Shown here one piece after another: positions 35,402 to 44,657 of a stretch of 64,000 bases of DNA. How positions within the stretch are numbered: position 1 is the first letter of the stretch; each line of letters opens with the position of its first letter. The notes under the pieces were generated by a model. It did no database searches. It was given only the letters and a program-made list of their open reading frames with translations, and had not been told where the DNA came from. The position numbers and the translations under genes were made by a program. Source of the stretch: Kurthia senegalensis (GTDB taxonomy: Bacteria > Bacillota > Bacilli > Bacillales_A > Planococcaceae); the NCBI RefSeq assembly GCF_000285595.1, contig NZ_HE611069.1, positions 1-64,000 of the forward strand. Direction: 5' to 3'.

Positions 35402-36377
35402 CTATCGTTCGAAGTGAAGTGGTTTTAAACCTGCCTCAATTTGTTCACGACGAGCTTCTAAAAATGGAGGTAATGCTAATTTTTCGCCCATTGTTTCAAG
35501 CGGTTCGTCTGATGCGAATCCTGGTTCATCTGTTGAAACTTCAAATAAAATACCGTTTGGATCGCGATAGTATACAGCTTTGAAATAAAAACGATCAATA
35601 CGACCTGAAGAGTGAAGACCTAGTTTTTCGTATTGTTCAACCATTGCTTCATACTCAGCCATTGTACGTACACGGAAAGCAACGTGATGGACACTACCTC
35701 TTCCTTCTCTATGACGAGGTAAGTCACTGCGTTCCTCAACATGTACTTCTCCAGCTGGACCACCTAAACCTGAGCTATAGACTGCAATATCTTGTTGACC
35801 TTCTACTTTTGATGGATAACTTCCTACTTTTTCAAAACCATATAAATTTGTTAAAACGTTCGCTGTTGGAGCGGCATCTCGTACAGTTAATGTTACACCA
35901 CCAAGACCTACAATCGCATATTCTTCAGGCACTTCTGAACCTGTCCAAGCTTGTCCGTATGGGATACGTGTTCCGTCATCCACAACTAAAATGTAACGAG
36001 CATCTTCAAAATCTTTAAATGGCAATACTTTACGACCGAAGCGTTCTTCAATCGGTTCTTGCACGATTTCAAATTGTTCAAAACGTTTTTGCCAATAGGC
36101 TAAAGCTTCCTCTGATTTCACTCGGAAAGCTGTTGTATTAATGCTTGAAACACCTGGTAACGCGCGACGTGCTAACGGAATATCAAAAAAATGTCATATC
36201 CGTTCCTGGCGTTCCTACTGCATCTGCATAAAATAAATGATAAGAAGATGTGTCATCTTGATTAACTGTTTTTTTCACGAGACGCATACCTAAAATAGTT
36301 GTGAATAAGTGATGATTACGTTCGATTTCTCCTGTGATTGCTGATACGTGATGGATTCCTAATACGTTGACTGTCAT
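35402..36377 (-). pseudogene. mhqO: Ring-cleaving dioxygenase MhqO-type, frameshifted as sequenced
   Basis: Glyoxalase/extradiol-dioxygenase family with two vicinal-oxygen-chelate modules, beginning MTVNVLGIHHVSAITG and ending in KAVYYRDPNGILFEVSTD. It acts on quinone-type compounds in B. subtilis. The first 64 codons read to GTDMTFF. A run of seven T (36185-36191 on plus as A) then has one base too many, and the next frame continues DIPLARRALPGVSSI and on to 35402, about 325 codons in total. Likely sequencing error. A perfect MhqR-like palindrome (36396-36413) stands between promoter and RBS. Confidence 0.83.
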
Positions 36378-36395
36378 AAATAATCCGCTCCTTTT

Positions 36396-36413
36396 TATCT
36401 TGAATTCAAGATA
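36396..36413. promoter_or_regulatory. MhqR-type operator before mhqO
   Basis: Perfect 18-bp palindrome TATCTTGAATTCAAGATA, very like the TATCTCGAATTCGAGATA-type MhqR site of B. subtilis. It is placed just after the predicted transcription start. Confidence 0.75.
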
Positions 36414-36419
36414 CTTGAT

Positions 36420-36447
36420 ATAAGTATATTAACACATTCTTATTTTT
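36420..36447 (-). promoter_or_regulatory. mhqO promoter
   Basis: Minus strand TTGCAA, 16-bp spacer, TAATAT, upstream of the palindrome. Confidence 0.55.
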
Positions 36448-36476
36448 TTGCAACTGTTTTAACATTTATTTTTATA

Positions 36477-36512
36477 TAAAAAAGCTAGTAACCTTTTTAA
36501 GGCTACTAGCTT
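36477..36512 (-). terminator. Terminator of the DUF1002 gene
   Basis: Minus-strand stem AAGCTAGTAGCC / GGTTACTAGCTT followed by T6. Confidence 0.85.
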
Positions 36513-36526
36513 CAACTGTATGCATA

Positions 36527-37468
36527 TTATTTAGTCGTTGATTCCTCATCGTCATTTAAGCCGAATAAATTTTTGAACCAATTCACGACTTTATCCCAAA
36601 AGCCTGTGTTATTATCCACAGATTCTTTTAAACCTGAAATAGAATCCGACAATTTGCTACCTAAATCACTTAATTGATTTGACCATTGGTTAAAATTAAT
36701 GTCTAAGTTGCTAATTTTATTCATTAAATCGATTAACAATTGACGATCTTCATCACTTAAACTAATTTTCAAATCTTTTAATTTATCGTCGACAATTTGA
36801 GCAACTTCTTCTTTCGTTGCTGGTTTTTGGTCCGCAATTTGTTGTTTGATTTCCGTTAGTAATTTACTTACTTTATCTTCATCAACACCTGCTTTTTGTG
36901 CTAAATCTGTTGCAACATCTAGCTCTTGATTAGCAACGTCTGTACGTTCTGTATCTAATTTTTCACCAGTCGTTACTTCATATGCTTTATAAATACCTGC
37001 AAGTGCTGAGTGCCCTGTGACAGGCTTTGGTGCAGCTACTTCAACTTTAGCATCTGTAATACCTGCTGTTAACATCGCATTTGAATACATATCTGCTGTT
37101 ACTTGTGTAATGTTACTCGGTGTTTTAATGTCTACGACAATGCCGTACCCTTTGTCTTCAGGTGTAATTTTCGCAGAAGAAAATAAGCGAGCAGAAGCAT
37201 TCCCACCACTTATATATTTGGCGATATCGCTTCCTGTTACGGTTACTTCTTGCACGCTATTCGTAATGCCTAAGCTGTTTTTTACGGTTTGTTTTTCACT
37301 TTCTGATAAAGATCCACCGTATACGACGATTGGGTCTCCTAGTTTCTCGTTGACAACATCTGCAGCCGAAGCTGTTTGACTAAAGCTTGTCACAGCAGCT
37401 GTTGTCGCTATTGCAGATGTTGCTAAGCAAAATGCAGCAACTATGGCGTAAGCTCTTTTTTTCATCAT
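36527..37468 (-). CDS. Secreted DUF1002 protein (YpuA-like)
   Basis: 313 aa with a Sec signal peptide ending near SAADV (residue about 36). DUF1002 follows (VVYGGSLSESEKQTVKNSLG and GYGIVVDIKTPSNIT). Helical segments then lead to an amphipathic, aromatic-rich end (WDKVVNWFKNLFGL). Function unknown; exported to the wall or medium. AAGGAGAG lies 6 nt before the ATG. Confidence 0.82.
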   Translation of the reverse strand: MMKKRAYAIVAAFCLATSAIATTAAVTSFSQTASAADVVNEKLGDPIVVYGGSLSESEKQTVKNSLGITNSVQEVTVTGSDIAKYISGGNASARLFSSAKITPEDKGYGIVVDIKTPSNITQVTADMYSNAMLTAGITDAKVEVAAPKPVTGHSALAGIYKAYEVTTGEKLDTERTDVANQELDVATDLAQKAGVDEDKVSKLLTEIKQQIADQKPATKEEVAQIVDDKLKDLKISLSDEDRQLLIDLMNKISNLDINFNQWSNQLSDLGSKLSDSISGLKESVDNNTGFWDKVVNWFKNLFGLNDDEESTTK

Positions 37469-37604
37469 TTGTTTCTCTCCTTCAAAACCAGTATGTTTAT
37501 ATTACGATTTAATCGTTTGAAAAGTTTCACATACTATTTTTCGGTTTATTTTACAAAAAATAAAGAAAGCGACTACATTCCTTCTTTGTTTCCTTTATTC
37601 CTCT

Positions 37605-37645
37605 ACAAAAAAAGCCTTGAAACTTAAATAAGTTTCAAGGTTTTT
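37605..37645 (-). terminator. cvfB-side terminator
   Basis: Minus-strand stem CCTTGAAACTT / AAGTTTCAAGG followed by C and T7. Confidence 0.9.
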
Positions 37646-37651
37646 CACTCT

Positions 37652-38512
37652 TTAATCTTTTATTTTTGTCCAACCGTCTTCTTGTATAATACGACCGGCT
37701 TTCATTAGCGTACCTAATGCACGTTTGAAAGAACCTTTACTCATATCGAACATATCTTTAATTTCGTCTGGTGATGATTTATCACCGAATGGCATTTTGC
37801 CGCCAACTTCTGTTAAGTAAGCAAAAATTTGCTCTGCATCTGCTGAAAGACGTTCGTATACACGAGGCTTCATAGAAGCATTTAATGTACCGTCCTCTTT
37901 TACTTCGATAATACGAACCGTTACGTCTGAACCGAAGCGAGGTTCTTCATCACGTTCTGTTTCGTGGACAAAAATACGGTACGGTTGTTCAACACCTAAT
38001 AAAAATGTACCGACTGGTAATAAGCGATATGGTCGTGCTACTACGTTTTTATTGAATAGTGTTTCATCACCATCTACGAAGTGATCCATAACGCGTTCTT
38101 CTGTAATTAAGCGACCGAATAAGTTCCCGTTATAATCGACACGTAATGTGATGTATAAATGGTCACCAACTTTAGGCCATAAGCTTTCAATTTGTGGTAA
38201 ATCTTCTGCTGGTACTGTTACTTCACGAGACGTACCAATATCAACTGTCGCACCATCGTGGTGAGACATTTTCATAACACGTGCCCATCCATAAGTTCCT
38301 TTACGGATTGTAGGAATCGCAGTCGTTGCAGCTAATTCTCCACGGCGGTCAGCGTATAAAAATACTTCGACTTTATCATTTTCTTGTAGTTCCTCTAATA
38401 CCTCAGAGGCATTTAATGGGATCTCGACTTCATCGTTCGTTAGCACATATTGTGAAGCTAACTTTTCTTTAACGACAAGTGTTACGACATCTCCTGATTG
38501 TAATTCAGTCAT
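37652..38512 (-). CDS. cvfB: S1-type RNA-binding protein CvfB (YitL)
   Basis: 286 aa with three S1-like modules and a C-terminal winged-helix segment (MPFGDKSSPDEIKDMFDMSK). The stretch GTYGWARVMKMSHHDGATVD is typical. It binds RNA and affects virulence gene expression in S. aureus. It is 30 bp downstream of mntR and may be transcribed with it. Confidence 0.88.
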   Translation of the reverse strand: MTELQSGDVVTLVVKEKLASQYVLTNDEVEIPLNASEVLEELQENDKVEVFLYADRRGELAATTAIPTIRKGTYGWARVMKMSHHDGATVDIGTSREVTVPAEDLPQIESLWPKVGDHLYITLRVDYNGNLFGRLITEERVMDHFVDGDETLFNKNVVARPYRLLPVGTFLLGVEQPYRIFVHETERDEEPRFGSDVTVRIIEVKEDGTLNASMKPRVYERLSADAEQIFAYLTEVGGKMPFGDKSSPDEIKDMFDMSKGSFKRALGTLMKAGRIIQEDGWTKIKD

Positions 38513-38544
38513 TTTAAAAAAACTCCTTTCTTCTTCGACACGTA

Positions 38545-38970
38545 CTATTTAATGGGATGTTCAGTATCTTTCAGTGCAGCAATTTTTGAAACAAACTGTG
38601 GATTTTCTTCCAACACTTGAATCAAATCTGCAATACGGTCTATGGAGTTCCAACTAAGGTGATGTTCAATACCTTCAACATCGTTATAAATCAAGTCCTC
38701 ATCGACGCCAATGAGTCGTAATAAATTCTCCAATAAACTATGTCTTTCAACGAGACGTTTCCCTAACTTTGTACCTTTCGGCGTTAAAGAAAGTCCACGA
38801 TATTTTTCATAAATTAAGTAACCATCTTTATCAAGTTTCTGAACCATTTTAGTAACAGAGGAAGGAAGTACTGATAATGCTTCTGCTATATCAGATACAC
38901 GCGCATAGCCTTTTTGATCAATTAATAAATAAATTTGTTCGATGTGATCTTCCATACTTGGTGTCGGCAT
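38545..38970 (-). CDS. mntR: Manganese-responsive repressor MntR
   Basis: 141 aa DtxR-family regulator closely matching B. subtilis MntR. The N-terminal winged helix has [20 protein letters not shown]. Metal ligands D8 and E11 in [12 protein letters not shown] are kept, as are H77-region and EGIEHHLSW residues. With Mn2+ it represses Mn importers; none is in this window. Confidence 0.93.
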   Translation of the reverse strand: MPTPSMEDHIEQIYLLIDQKGYARVSDIAEALSVLPSSVTKMVQKLDKDGYLIYEKYRGLSLTPKGTKLGKRLVERHSLLENLLRLIGVDEDLIYNDVEGIEHHLSWNSIDRIADLIQVLEENPQFVSKIAALKDTEHPIK

Positions 38971-39059
38971 CTACTGTCCCTCTCTTTCAATCGTTATCTT
39001 ATTAGTTTACTACAACTAACATGAAAACGTAAGCAACTACTTTATATTTACAATGTTCG

Positions 39060-39353
39060 TCACTTTTTATGTTTGTTTTGACCGACAACGTGGATTGCAT
39101 GAATCACTTGTTTGTTAATCTGCTCCATATTTTTCGGTTGCTTTAATTCAGCAAATGCTCGGTCGCGTTCCTCGGCAGTTGCCACGTAAAAACTTTGTAA
39201 ATTGTTTAATGCAATTGCACATGTTCTTTCTCCGCATAAATCACAATCGCAATAAGTCGGATATGCCGGTCCATGTAATAAAAAACCTACGAGACCTTGA
39301 ACAATTTCTTCCGTCACATTTTTAAGCGGAATGAGTTGCTCTGTTTGTTCCAT
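39060..39353 (-). CDS. ComFB-like late competence protein
   Basis: 97 aa. A cysteine cluster YCDCDLCGERTC followed by AIALNNLQSFYV matches the ComFB family pattern (metal site then helix). The rest is charged helix. It is a single gene, not beside comFA or comFC. Role unknown outside competence operons. Confidence 0.7.
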   Translation of the reverse strand: MEQTEQLIPLKNVTEEIVQGLVGFLLHGPAYPTYCDCDLCGERTCAIALNNLQSFYVATAEERDRAFAELKQPKNMEQINKQVIHAIHVVGQNKHKK

Positions 39354-39448
39354 CTTAATGCATTCCCTTCAATTTAAAAGTTCATCGTTTTATTATGCGA
39401 CAAATTGAAAGGAAATACGTGCACTTTAACGAGATTCATTTAATCTAT

Positions 39449-40561
39449 TTAATTTATACTACTAATTTTTGCATAGACGCACGTATCTCTTAGCTGTCCC
39501 GTACTCGCTTTACGTGAATCTTGCTTTAAAATACCTTCTAATTCGAAATTATTTTTCTCTGCAATCGCGCGACTTCGAATATTATCACGATCACAACGTA
39601 TTTCTAAACGATTCGCTCCTAAATCTTCAAACGCAAATAGCGTCATACTATGCACCGCTTCTGTCATATAACCTTGACCACTATAACGTTCATCAATCCA
39701 ATAACCAATTTCAAATTTAGGAATCGTCCAATCAATATGTTGCAAGCCAAGACAGCCGATAAATTCATTTGATTGTTTATCAAATAAATGAAAGCGTAGC
39801 TCTTCACGATTCATAAAACGCGCAATCGCTCGTCGAATGTTTTCTTGCACATTTTCATGCGTCGGTTTTTTTTGTGCCCATGTCATATACGGCTTTAAAA
39901 ATGCAACGGAGCGCTTAATTGCCTCGTACACTTTTTCTGTATCTTGTTCTTCTGGTATGCGTACAAGCAAGCGGCTCGTCTCAAATTGAGAGGGGAAATT
40001 CCAATATTTTTTATAATCAAATTCTTCATGCTCATCGTTCCATGATACGGGAGTCGTCTTTTCTTCTAAAAAATCTTCCCGCGTAATACCGTACGTAACC
40101 GCATCATAATACGCATCTTCTTTTGGCATATACCATGCGTCTCTAAAATGTGCTTCTTTAACGAATCCAACACTTTCAAATGTTTTTCTCATCGGTACAT
40201 TATCTTGTCTCGTATGACCTTCTAAACGAATTTTTTTCGTCGGTAAGTCAAAAATAAACTTTGTTAATAAATGCAGCGCAATTTTCCCGTAGCCGAGACC
40301 ACGCCATTGTTCAGCAATACGTAAATCAAAAACTGGAATATCATCTTGCAAATCGTATAACTGAACCATTCCGACTTTTTGTTCTTCATCATTTTCTATC
40401 CAAAATGTTTTGACATCATCCGATTCATAGCCGCCTTCTTCAATCGTTCGTTCAATTAATTCTCTACCAGGGTGAGACTGTACGTGATAGGGCCATTCAT
40501 TTTTAGTCATAAAGTGAATGAGCGGTTCTTGTTCTTCCATTGTCCATTCTTTAAGTCGCAT
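39449..40561 (-). CDS. Tandem GNAT acetyltransferase
   Basis: 370 aa with two fused GNAT domains. The N-terminal one is RimI-like, with acetyl-CoA motif EQWRGLGYGKIALHLLTKF near residues 86-106. The C-terminal one is RimJ/RimL-like, with ERYSGQGYMTEAVHSMTLFA and LEIRCDRDNIRSRAIAEK. The first may modify a small substrate and the second a protein N-terminus. Substrates unknown. ATG at 40561. Confidence 0.82.
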   Translation of the reverse strand: MRLKEWTMEEQEPLIHFMTKNEWPYHVQSHPGRELIERTIEEGGYESDDVKTFWIENDEEQKVGMVQLYDLQDDIPVFDLRIAEQWRGLGYGKIALHLLTKFIFDLPTKKIRLEGHTRQDNVPMRKTFESVGFVKEAHFRDAWYMPKEDAYYDAVTYGITREDFLEEKTTPVSWNDEHEEFDYKKYWNFPSQFETSRLLVRIPEEQDTEKVYEAIKRSVAFLKPYMTWAQKKPTHENVQENIRRAIARFMNREELRFHLFDKQSNEFIGCLGLQHIDWTIPKFEIGYWIDERYSGQGYMTEAVHSMTLFAFEDLGANRLEIRCDRDNIRSRAIAEKNNFELEGILKQDSRKASTGQLRDTCVYAKISSIN

Positions 40562-40634
40562 ATTCTACACCTTCTATTCATTAATGTATGTTACTTTCAT
40601 TATAAAGAAAATTATACTTCGGTGACACTATCAT

Positions 40635-40985
40635 CTATTGATTTACCCAATTGTAGCCAACTACGACGCCAAGAAAACTAAGAAACAAAGTCATCACAAC
40701 GTATAAAATACTCGTAGAAATTTGTTTGCTTTTCCAAAGTTTTACTACATCAAAAGCAAATGTTGAAAAAGTCGTCAAAGCACCGAGAAACCCGGTTACG
40801 AAAAAAGCGGTCATACTCCCGTTTAAAAGAAGTGGAATCGTGCAACCGATTATAAAAGATCCGGTAAAGTTCACGAGAAGCGTTGCTACGTAAAAAGGTC
40901 TTCCTTGTTTCTCAAATACATACGTACAAATGTAGCGTACGATTGCACCGAGTATGCCTCCGATCATCAAAAAGAAAATAGTCAT
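40635..40985 (-). CDS. crcB: Fluoride channel CrcB/Fluc, subunit 1
   Basis: 116 aa, four membrane segments, GGILGAIVRY near residue 9 and the pore motif GALTTFSTFAFD. Paired Fluc genes usually form a heterodimeric channel that exports fluoride. It overlaps crcB copy 2 by 4 bp. No fluoride riboswitch was seen upstream of the operon. Confidence 0.9.
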   Translation of the reverse strand: MTIFFLMIGGILGAIVRYICTYVFEKQGRPFYVATLLVNFTGSFIIGCTIPLLLNGSMTAFFVTGFLGALTTFSTFAFDVVKLWKSKQISTSILYVVMTLFLSFLGVVVGYNWVNQ

Positions 40986-41344
40986 TTAGCATGCCTCACT
41001 TTCTTCATGAGTCCATAACCAACCGCTGCGCAAACGATGCAGCCAAGTGTCATTCCAAATGCATAGGCAATACTCCCAATAGGTGATTGTTGGAAATGAT
41101 GAAGCCAGTCGGCAGAAAAAGCTGAAAAGGTCGTAAACGAGCCGAGAAAGCCAGTCGTTAAAAGTAGTTTCAATTGTGCATTCGGTTTCGTTTCGAAATA
41201 AGCGTTCAATAGGCCCATTAATAAACTCCCGAATCCGTTTACAAGCCACAGAACAATCGAAGCTTCGAACCACTGCATGCAACCATATCTTAGCAATACA
41301 CCGAAAGTAGCACCAACGCCGACGAATAAACTATTTTTCCACAT
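40982..41344 (-). CDS. crcB: Fluoride channel CrcB/Fluc, subunit 2
   Basis: 120 aa, four membrane segments, GATFGVLLRYG near residue 12 and GSFTTFSAFSAD pore motif. It overlaps the exoA 3' end by 14 bp and crcB copy 1 by 4 bp, so exoA-crcB-crcB form one translational unit. Confidence 0.9.
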   Translation of the reverse strand: MWKNSLFVGVGATFGVLLRYGCMQWFEASIVLWLVNGFGSLLMGLLNAYFETKPNAQLKLLLTTGFLGSFTTFSAFSADWLHHFQQSPIGSIAYAFGMTLGCIVCAAVGYGLMKKVRHAK

Positions 41345-42092
41345 GAAGTGTTAAAGCAATCGGACAATGATCGCTCCCTAGTTGTTGGTCATGAATTTCA
41401 GCTGTTTCGATTTGTGGAACGAGTCGGTCTGAAACGATAAAGTAATCAATGCGCCAACCAATATTTCTCTCACGTACTTTATTCATGTAAGACCACCACG
41501 TAAATCGATTGCTTTCTGTCGGATATTTGTGACGGAATGAATCGGTAAAGCCGCTATTTAAAAGCAAAGTCATCTTGCTTCTTTCTCCGTCTGTAAATCC
41601 AGAGTTCCCTACATTTGATTTTGCATTTTTTAAATCAATTTCCTCATGTGCTACGTTCAAATCGCCGCAATAAATGACCGGCTTTTGTGCATCAAGTTGT
41701 TGTAAATATACGCGTAGGTCATCTTCCCATACGAGACGTTCTTCTAATCTAGCTAAATCTCTTTTAGAATTCGGTGTGTATACCGTTACGACATAAAAAT
41801 TTTCATACTCCAACGTAATAATACGACCTTCGTCTTCCGTTTCATGGTCCCCGACGCCATACTTCACACTTAACGGCGTATGCTTCGTAAAAATAGCTGT
41901 CCCTGAGTATCCTTTTTTCAACGCATAATTCCAATATTGTTCATAACCTGGTAAATCGATTTCAACTTGCCCTGCTTGACATTTCGTTTCTTGAATACAG
42001 AAAAAGTCTGCATCTACTTCTTGAAAATACGTAAGCCAACCTTTTTTTAAGCAAGCGCGAATACCATTTACATTCCAAGATACAAATTTCAT
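41331..42092 (-). CDS. exoA: Exodeoxyribonuclease III / AP endonuclease ExoA
   Basis: 253 aa exonuclease-endonuclease-phosphatase fold. MKFVSWNVNGIRACLKKG, FCIQETK, YCGDLNVAHEEIDL, TWWSYM and GSDHCPI are the classical motifs. It cuts abasic sites in base-excision repair. ATG 42092 is chosen because GGGGAG lies 9 nt upstream and the family begins MKFVSWN; the frame runs open to 42200. Confidence 0.93.
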   Translation of the reverse strand: MKFVSWNVNGIRACLKKGWLTYFQEVDADFFCIQETKCQAGQVEIDLPGYEQYWNYALKKGYSGTAIFTKHTPLSVKYGVGDHETEDEGRIITLEYENFYVVTVYTPNSKRDLARLEERLVWEDDLRVYLQQLDAQKPVIYCGDLNVAHEEIDLKNAKSNVGNSGFTDGERSKMTLLLNSGFTDSFRHKYPTESNRFTWWSYMNKVRERNIGWRIDYFIVSDRLVPQIETAEIHDQQLGSDHCPIALTLHVEK

Positions 42093-42181
42093 CTCATTAA
42101 ACTCCCCTATCGTAACGGATAATTGTTTATTTTTGATTATACGGCAAATAAATAGTACGTACGTAAATTTATTATATGTAT

Positions 42182-42216
42182 AAAAAAACAGGACACACAT
42201 TTAAATGCGTACCCTG
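42182..42216 (-). terminator. murB terminator
   Basis: Minus-strand stem CAGGGTACGCATTT / AAATGTGTGTCCTG (14 pairs, three G-T) followed by T7. Confidence 0.85.
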
Positions 42217-42273
42217 CTTCCTTTACTTAGATTGGCATCTCACCGGATACTTCATGACTAAGTTACTGTCTTA

Positions 42274-43203
42274 TTATTGAACAGCTGTCGATACGTCGTC
42301 GCCGACAATTTTCACTTCTGTTTCCAGTGAAATACCGAATTTTTCTTTTACGACACGTTGTACCATATGAATAGTTTCAATATAGTCTGTTGCTGTCGCT
42401 GTTCCTGTTTTATTAATAATAAACCCTGCATGTTTCGTCGATACTTCTGCACCGCCGACACCATGTCCTTGTAAGCCGCTATCTTGAATTAACTTCCCAG
42501 CAAAGTGACCTGGAGGGCGTTTGAATACAGAGCCCGCTGAAGGATATTCAAGCGGTTGACGAGATTCACGTTTCTCTGTTAAGTCTGCGATTGTTGCATC
42601 AATTTGTGCTTGGTCGCCAACTTTTAATGAGAAAACAGAAGATAAGGCATAATAACCTTCATCTGCGATAATACTTTTACGATAGCCTAATTTTAATTCT
42701 TCTTTTGAAAGCGTTAAAATGTCGCCATTTTTCGTTAATACTTTACAGCTTTTAATGACATCATTAATTTCGCCACCGTATGCGCCAGCGTTCATCGCCA
42801 TTGCGCCACCAATTGATCCTGGAATACCACATGAAAACTCTAAACCAGACAATTGATTGGAAGCAGCAATTCTTGATACTTCTTTAATAAGTGCACCTGA
42901 TTGTGCATATAATTCTTGCCCATTGATTTCTACTTTGTCTAATTTTGCAAAGTTTAAAACGATACCACGAACACCGCCGTCACGAACGACCATATTAGAG
43001 CCATTTCCTAATAAAAGAATGTCAATTTGGTTTGCGCGTGCATATTTTACAACAGCACCCGCTTGTTCTTCTGTTTCTGGCATAACGAACACATCAGCGG
43101 GACCGCCAAGTTTTGTCATCGTATATTTATTTAGTGGTTCATCTAATTTTACGTTTGCTGGATCGACTATTTTTGCAAGATCTTCTGCCCATTGCATCTT
43201 CAT
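42274..43203 (-). CDS. murB: UDP-N-acetylenolpyruvoylglucosamine reductase MurB
   Basis: 309 aa FAD enzyme for the second step of UDP-MurNAc synthesis. LLGNGSNMVVRDGG, CGIPGSIGGAMAMNAGAYGG and SAGSVFKRPPGHFAGKLIQ (active-site serine in GSVF) are seen. ATG 43203 (MKMQWAED) is preferred to the frame start at 43233, but the RBS AAAGGA is 14 nt away, so the start is uncertain. Confidence 0.92.
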   Translation of the reverse strand: MKMQWAEDLAKIVDPANVKLDEPLNKYTMTKLGGPADVFVMPETEEQAGAVVKYARANQIDILLLGNGSNMVVRDGGVRGIVLNFAKLDKVEINGQELYAQSGALIKEVSRIAASNQLSGLEFSCGIPGSIGGAMAMNAGAYGGEINDVIKSCKVLTKNGDILTLSKEELKLGYRKSIIADEGYYALSSVFSLKVGDQAQIDATIADLTEKRESRQPLEYPSAGSVFKRPPGHFAGKLIQDSGLQGHGVGGAEVSTKHAGFIINKTGTATATDYIETIHMVQRVVKEKFGISLETEVKIVGDDVSTAVQ

Positions 43204-43281
43204 AATGAAAAATCCAATCCTTTCTACTTTCAAGTCATTCTCTTACGAATGTACATTAGACATTTTACAGTTTTTCTACTA

Positions 43282-43596
43282 TTAAAGCCACTGTTTCGAC
43301 CATTTTTCAATCGCATTAATCGTATCGCCCATGCTTAAACCCTTTTCAGTTAACTTATATTCTACACGAACAGGTACTTCTGTATAAACAGAGCGTTCTA
43401 CTAAACCTTCTTTTTCGAGTTCTTTTAAACGTTCTGATAATAAACGCCCGCTAATTGGTAAAGCCGATTCCATTTGGTTAAAGCGTTTCGGCCCTGTTAA
43501 TAACTCATATAAAATTAAGCCAACCCAGCGTTTCCCTATTAAATCCATTGCTTTTGACAATCTCGGACAAAGTGTTGTGTTTGCTTGTTCTTCCAT
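43282..43596 (-). CDS. catR: HxlR-family redox regulator (CatR/YodB-like)
   Basis: 104 aa winged helix of the HxlR (DUF24) family. The N-terminal cysteine is C10 in TTLCPRLSKAMDLIGKRW, matching the conserved sensing Cys6/Cys7 of YodB/CatR, which repress quinone-detoxification genes. It is divergent from catE across a 150-bp region with an inverted repeat on the catE promoter, so it is the likely repressor. Confidence 0.83.
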   Translation of the reverse strand: MEEQANTTLCPRLSKAMDLIGKRWVGLILYELLTGPKRFNQMESALPISGRLLSERLKELEKEGLVERSVYTEVPVRVEYKLTEKGLSMGDTINAIEKWSKQWL

Positions 43597-43667
43597 TATA
43601 GTTCACTCCTTGTTTTTCTATTGTAACGAGAAAAAAGTAACTTTTCAACTTTTCGTAACTAACTTAC

Positions 43668-43696
43668 TTGACGTAATGAAATTATTAATATATAGT
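43668..43696 (+). promoter_or_regulatory. catE promoter
   Basis: TTGACG, 17-bp spacer, TATAGT, 50 bp before catE. Confidence 0.75.
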
Positions 43697-43714
43697 TACT
43701 TACATAAAGTAACT
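43694..43714. promoter_or_regulatory. catE operator candidate
   Basis: Inverted repeat AGTTACTT-ACATA-AAGTAACT overlapping the end of the -10 and the start point. A half-like GTAA-N5-TTAC sits over the -35. It fits repression by the divergent HxlR regulator. Confidence 0.7.
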
Positions 43715-43749
43715 TAATAAAAATTGCATTTAGAAAGGACTTATCCACA

Positions 43750-44613
43750 ATGGCATTTCAATTAGATCCTAATATGAAGCTCGGTTATACACAGCTACGC
43801 GTGTTAAACCTTTCAAAACAAAAAGCATACTATGAAAAATTAGGTTTTCAATTATTAAATGAAACAGAAAATGAAGTTGTTTTCGGTGCAGGTAGCGATG
43901 ATGCTGTTCTTATTTTGAAACAAGAAGACGATAGCATCCCTCGTCCACCACGTACGACAGGCTTATTCCATTTTGCTATTCTCGTACCAAGCCGTGAAGC
44001 ACTTGCGCACGTAATCGGAAATATTGCACAACAAGGTGTTCCGTTTAGCGGTGCAGGTGATCATTTGTACTCAGAAGCTTTTTATTTAACAGATCCTGAA
44101 GGAAACGGCGTTGAAATTTATCACGACCGTCCGAAATCAGAATGGACTATTCACGAAAATGGCATGATTGATACAGATACGTTACCTGTTGATGTAGAAG
44201 ACGTTTTATCTCTTTACGACCCTGCAAACGAATGGACAGGCTTTCCTAAAGGAACCATTCTCGGTCATATGCATTTAAACGTTTCCGTTCTTGATTCACA
44301 ATTAGAACATTTTTATTTCGACGTACTAGGTTTCGATTTGAAAACGAATTTCCATAACTCTGCCTACTTCGTTTCTGCAGGTGGCTATCACCACCATATC
44401 GCAATGAACGTATGGGCTGGCGTCGGTGCTCCACCGTCTCCACATAACGCATCTGGCTTAATGAGCTTCTCTTTAAACTTATCTTCACTAGATAAGTTAG
44501 AAGAACTTCGCCAACAATTACGAAAAGAAAATGTTTCATTTGTTGATGAAAAGGAAAAAATTATTGTGAAAGACGTAAATGGTAACGACATGATTTTCGT
44601 CGTTCAATTATAA
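43750..44613 (+). CDS. catE: Catechol-2,3-dioxygenase CatE
   Basis: 287 aa extradiol dioxygenase with two glyoxalase-fold modules, close to B. subtilis CatE (285 aa). Metal ligand segments are HFAILVPS, GHMHLNVSVLD and GYHHHIAMNVW with a C-terminal glutamate in DVNGNDMIF region. It detoxifies catechols. RBS AGAAAGGA; the next gene (yceI) follows after 44 bp. Confidence 0.88.
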   Translation: MAFQLDPNMKLGYTQLRVLNLSKQKAYYEKLGFQLLNETENEVVFGAGSDDAVLILKQEDDSIPRPPRTTGLFHFAILVPSREALAHVIGNIAQQGVPFSGAGDHLYSEAFYLTDPEGNGVEIYHDRPKSEWTIHENGMIDTDTLPVDVEDVLSLYDPANEWTGFPKGTILGHMHLNVSVLDSQLEHFYFDVLGFDLKTNFHNSAYFVSAGGYHHHIAMNVWAGVGAPPSPHNASGLMSFSLNLSSLDKLEELRQQLRKENVSFVDEKEKIIVKDVNGNDMIFVVQL

Positions 44614-44657
44614 AAAGAAGCAACTCATACTTACACATTTTAGGAGGAATTTTTAAC

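Noticed and set aside
40635-42180. A fluoride riboswitch for the crcB pair
   Set aside because: I looked upstream of exoA and between the genes and saw no crcB-motif RNA; the crcB genes overlap exoA.
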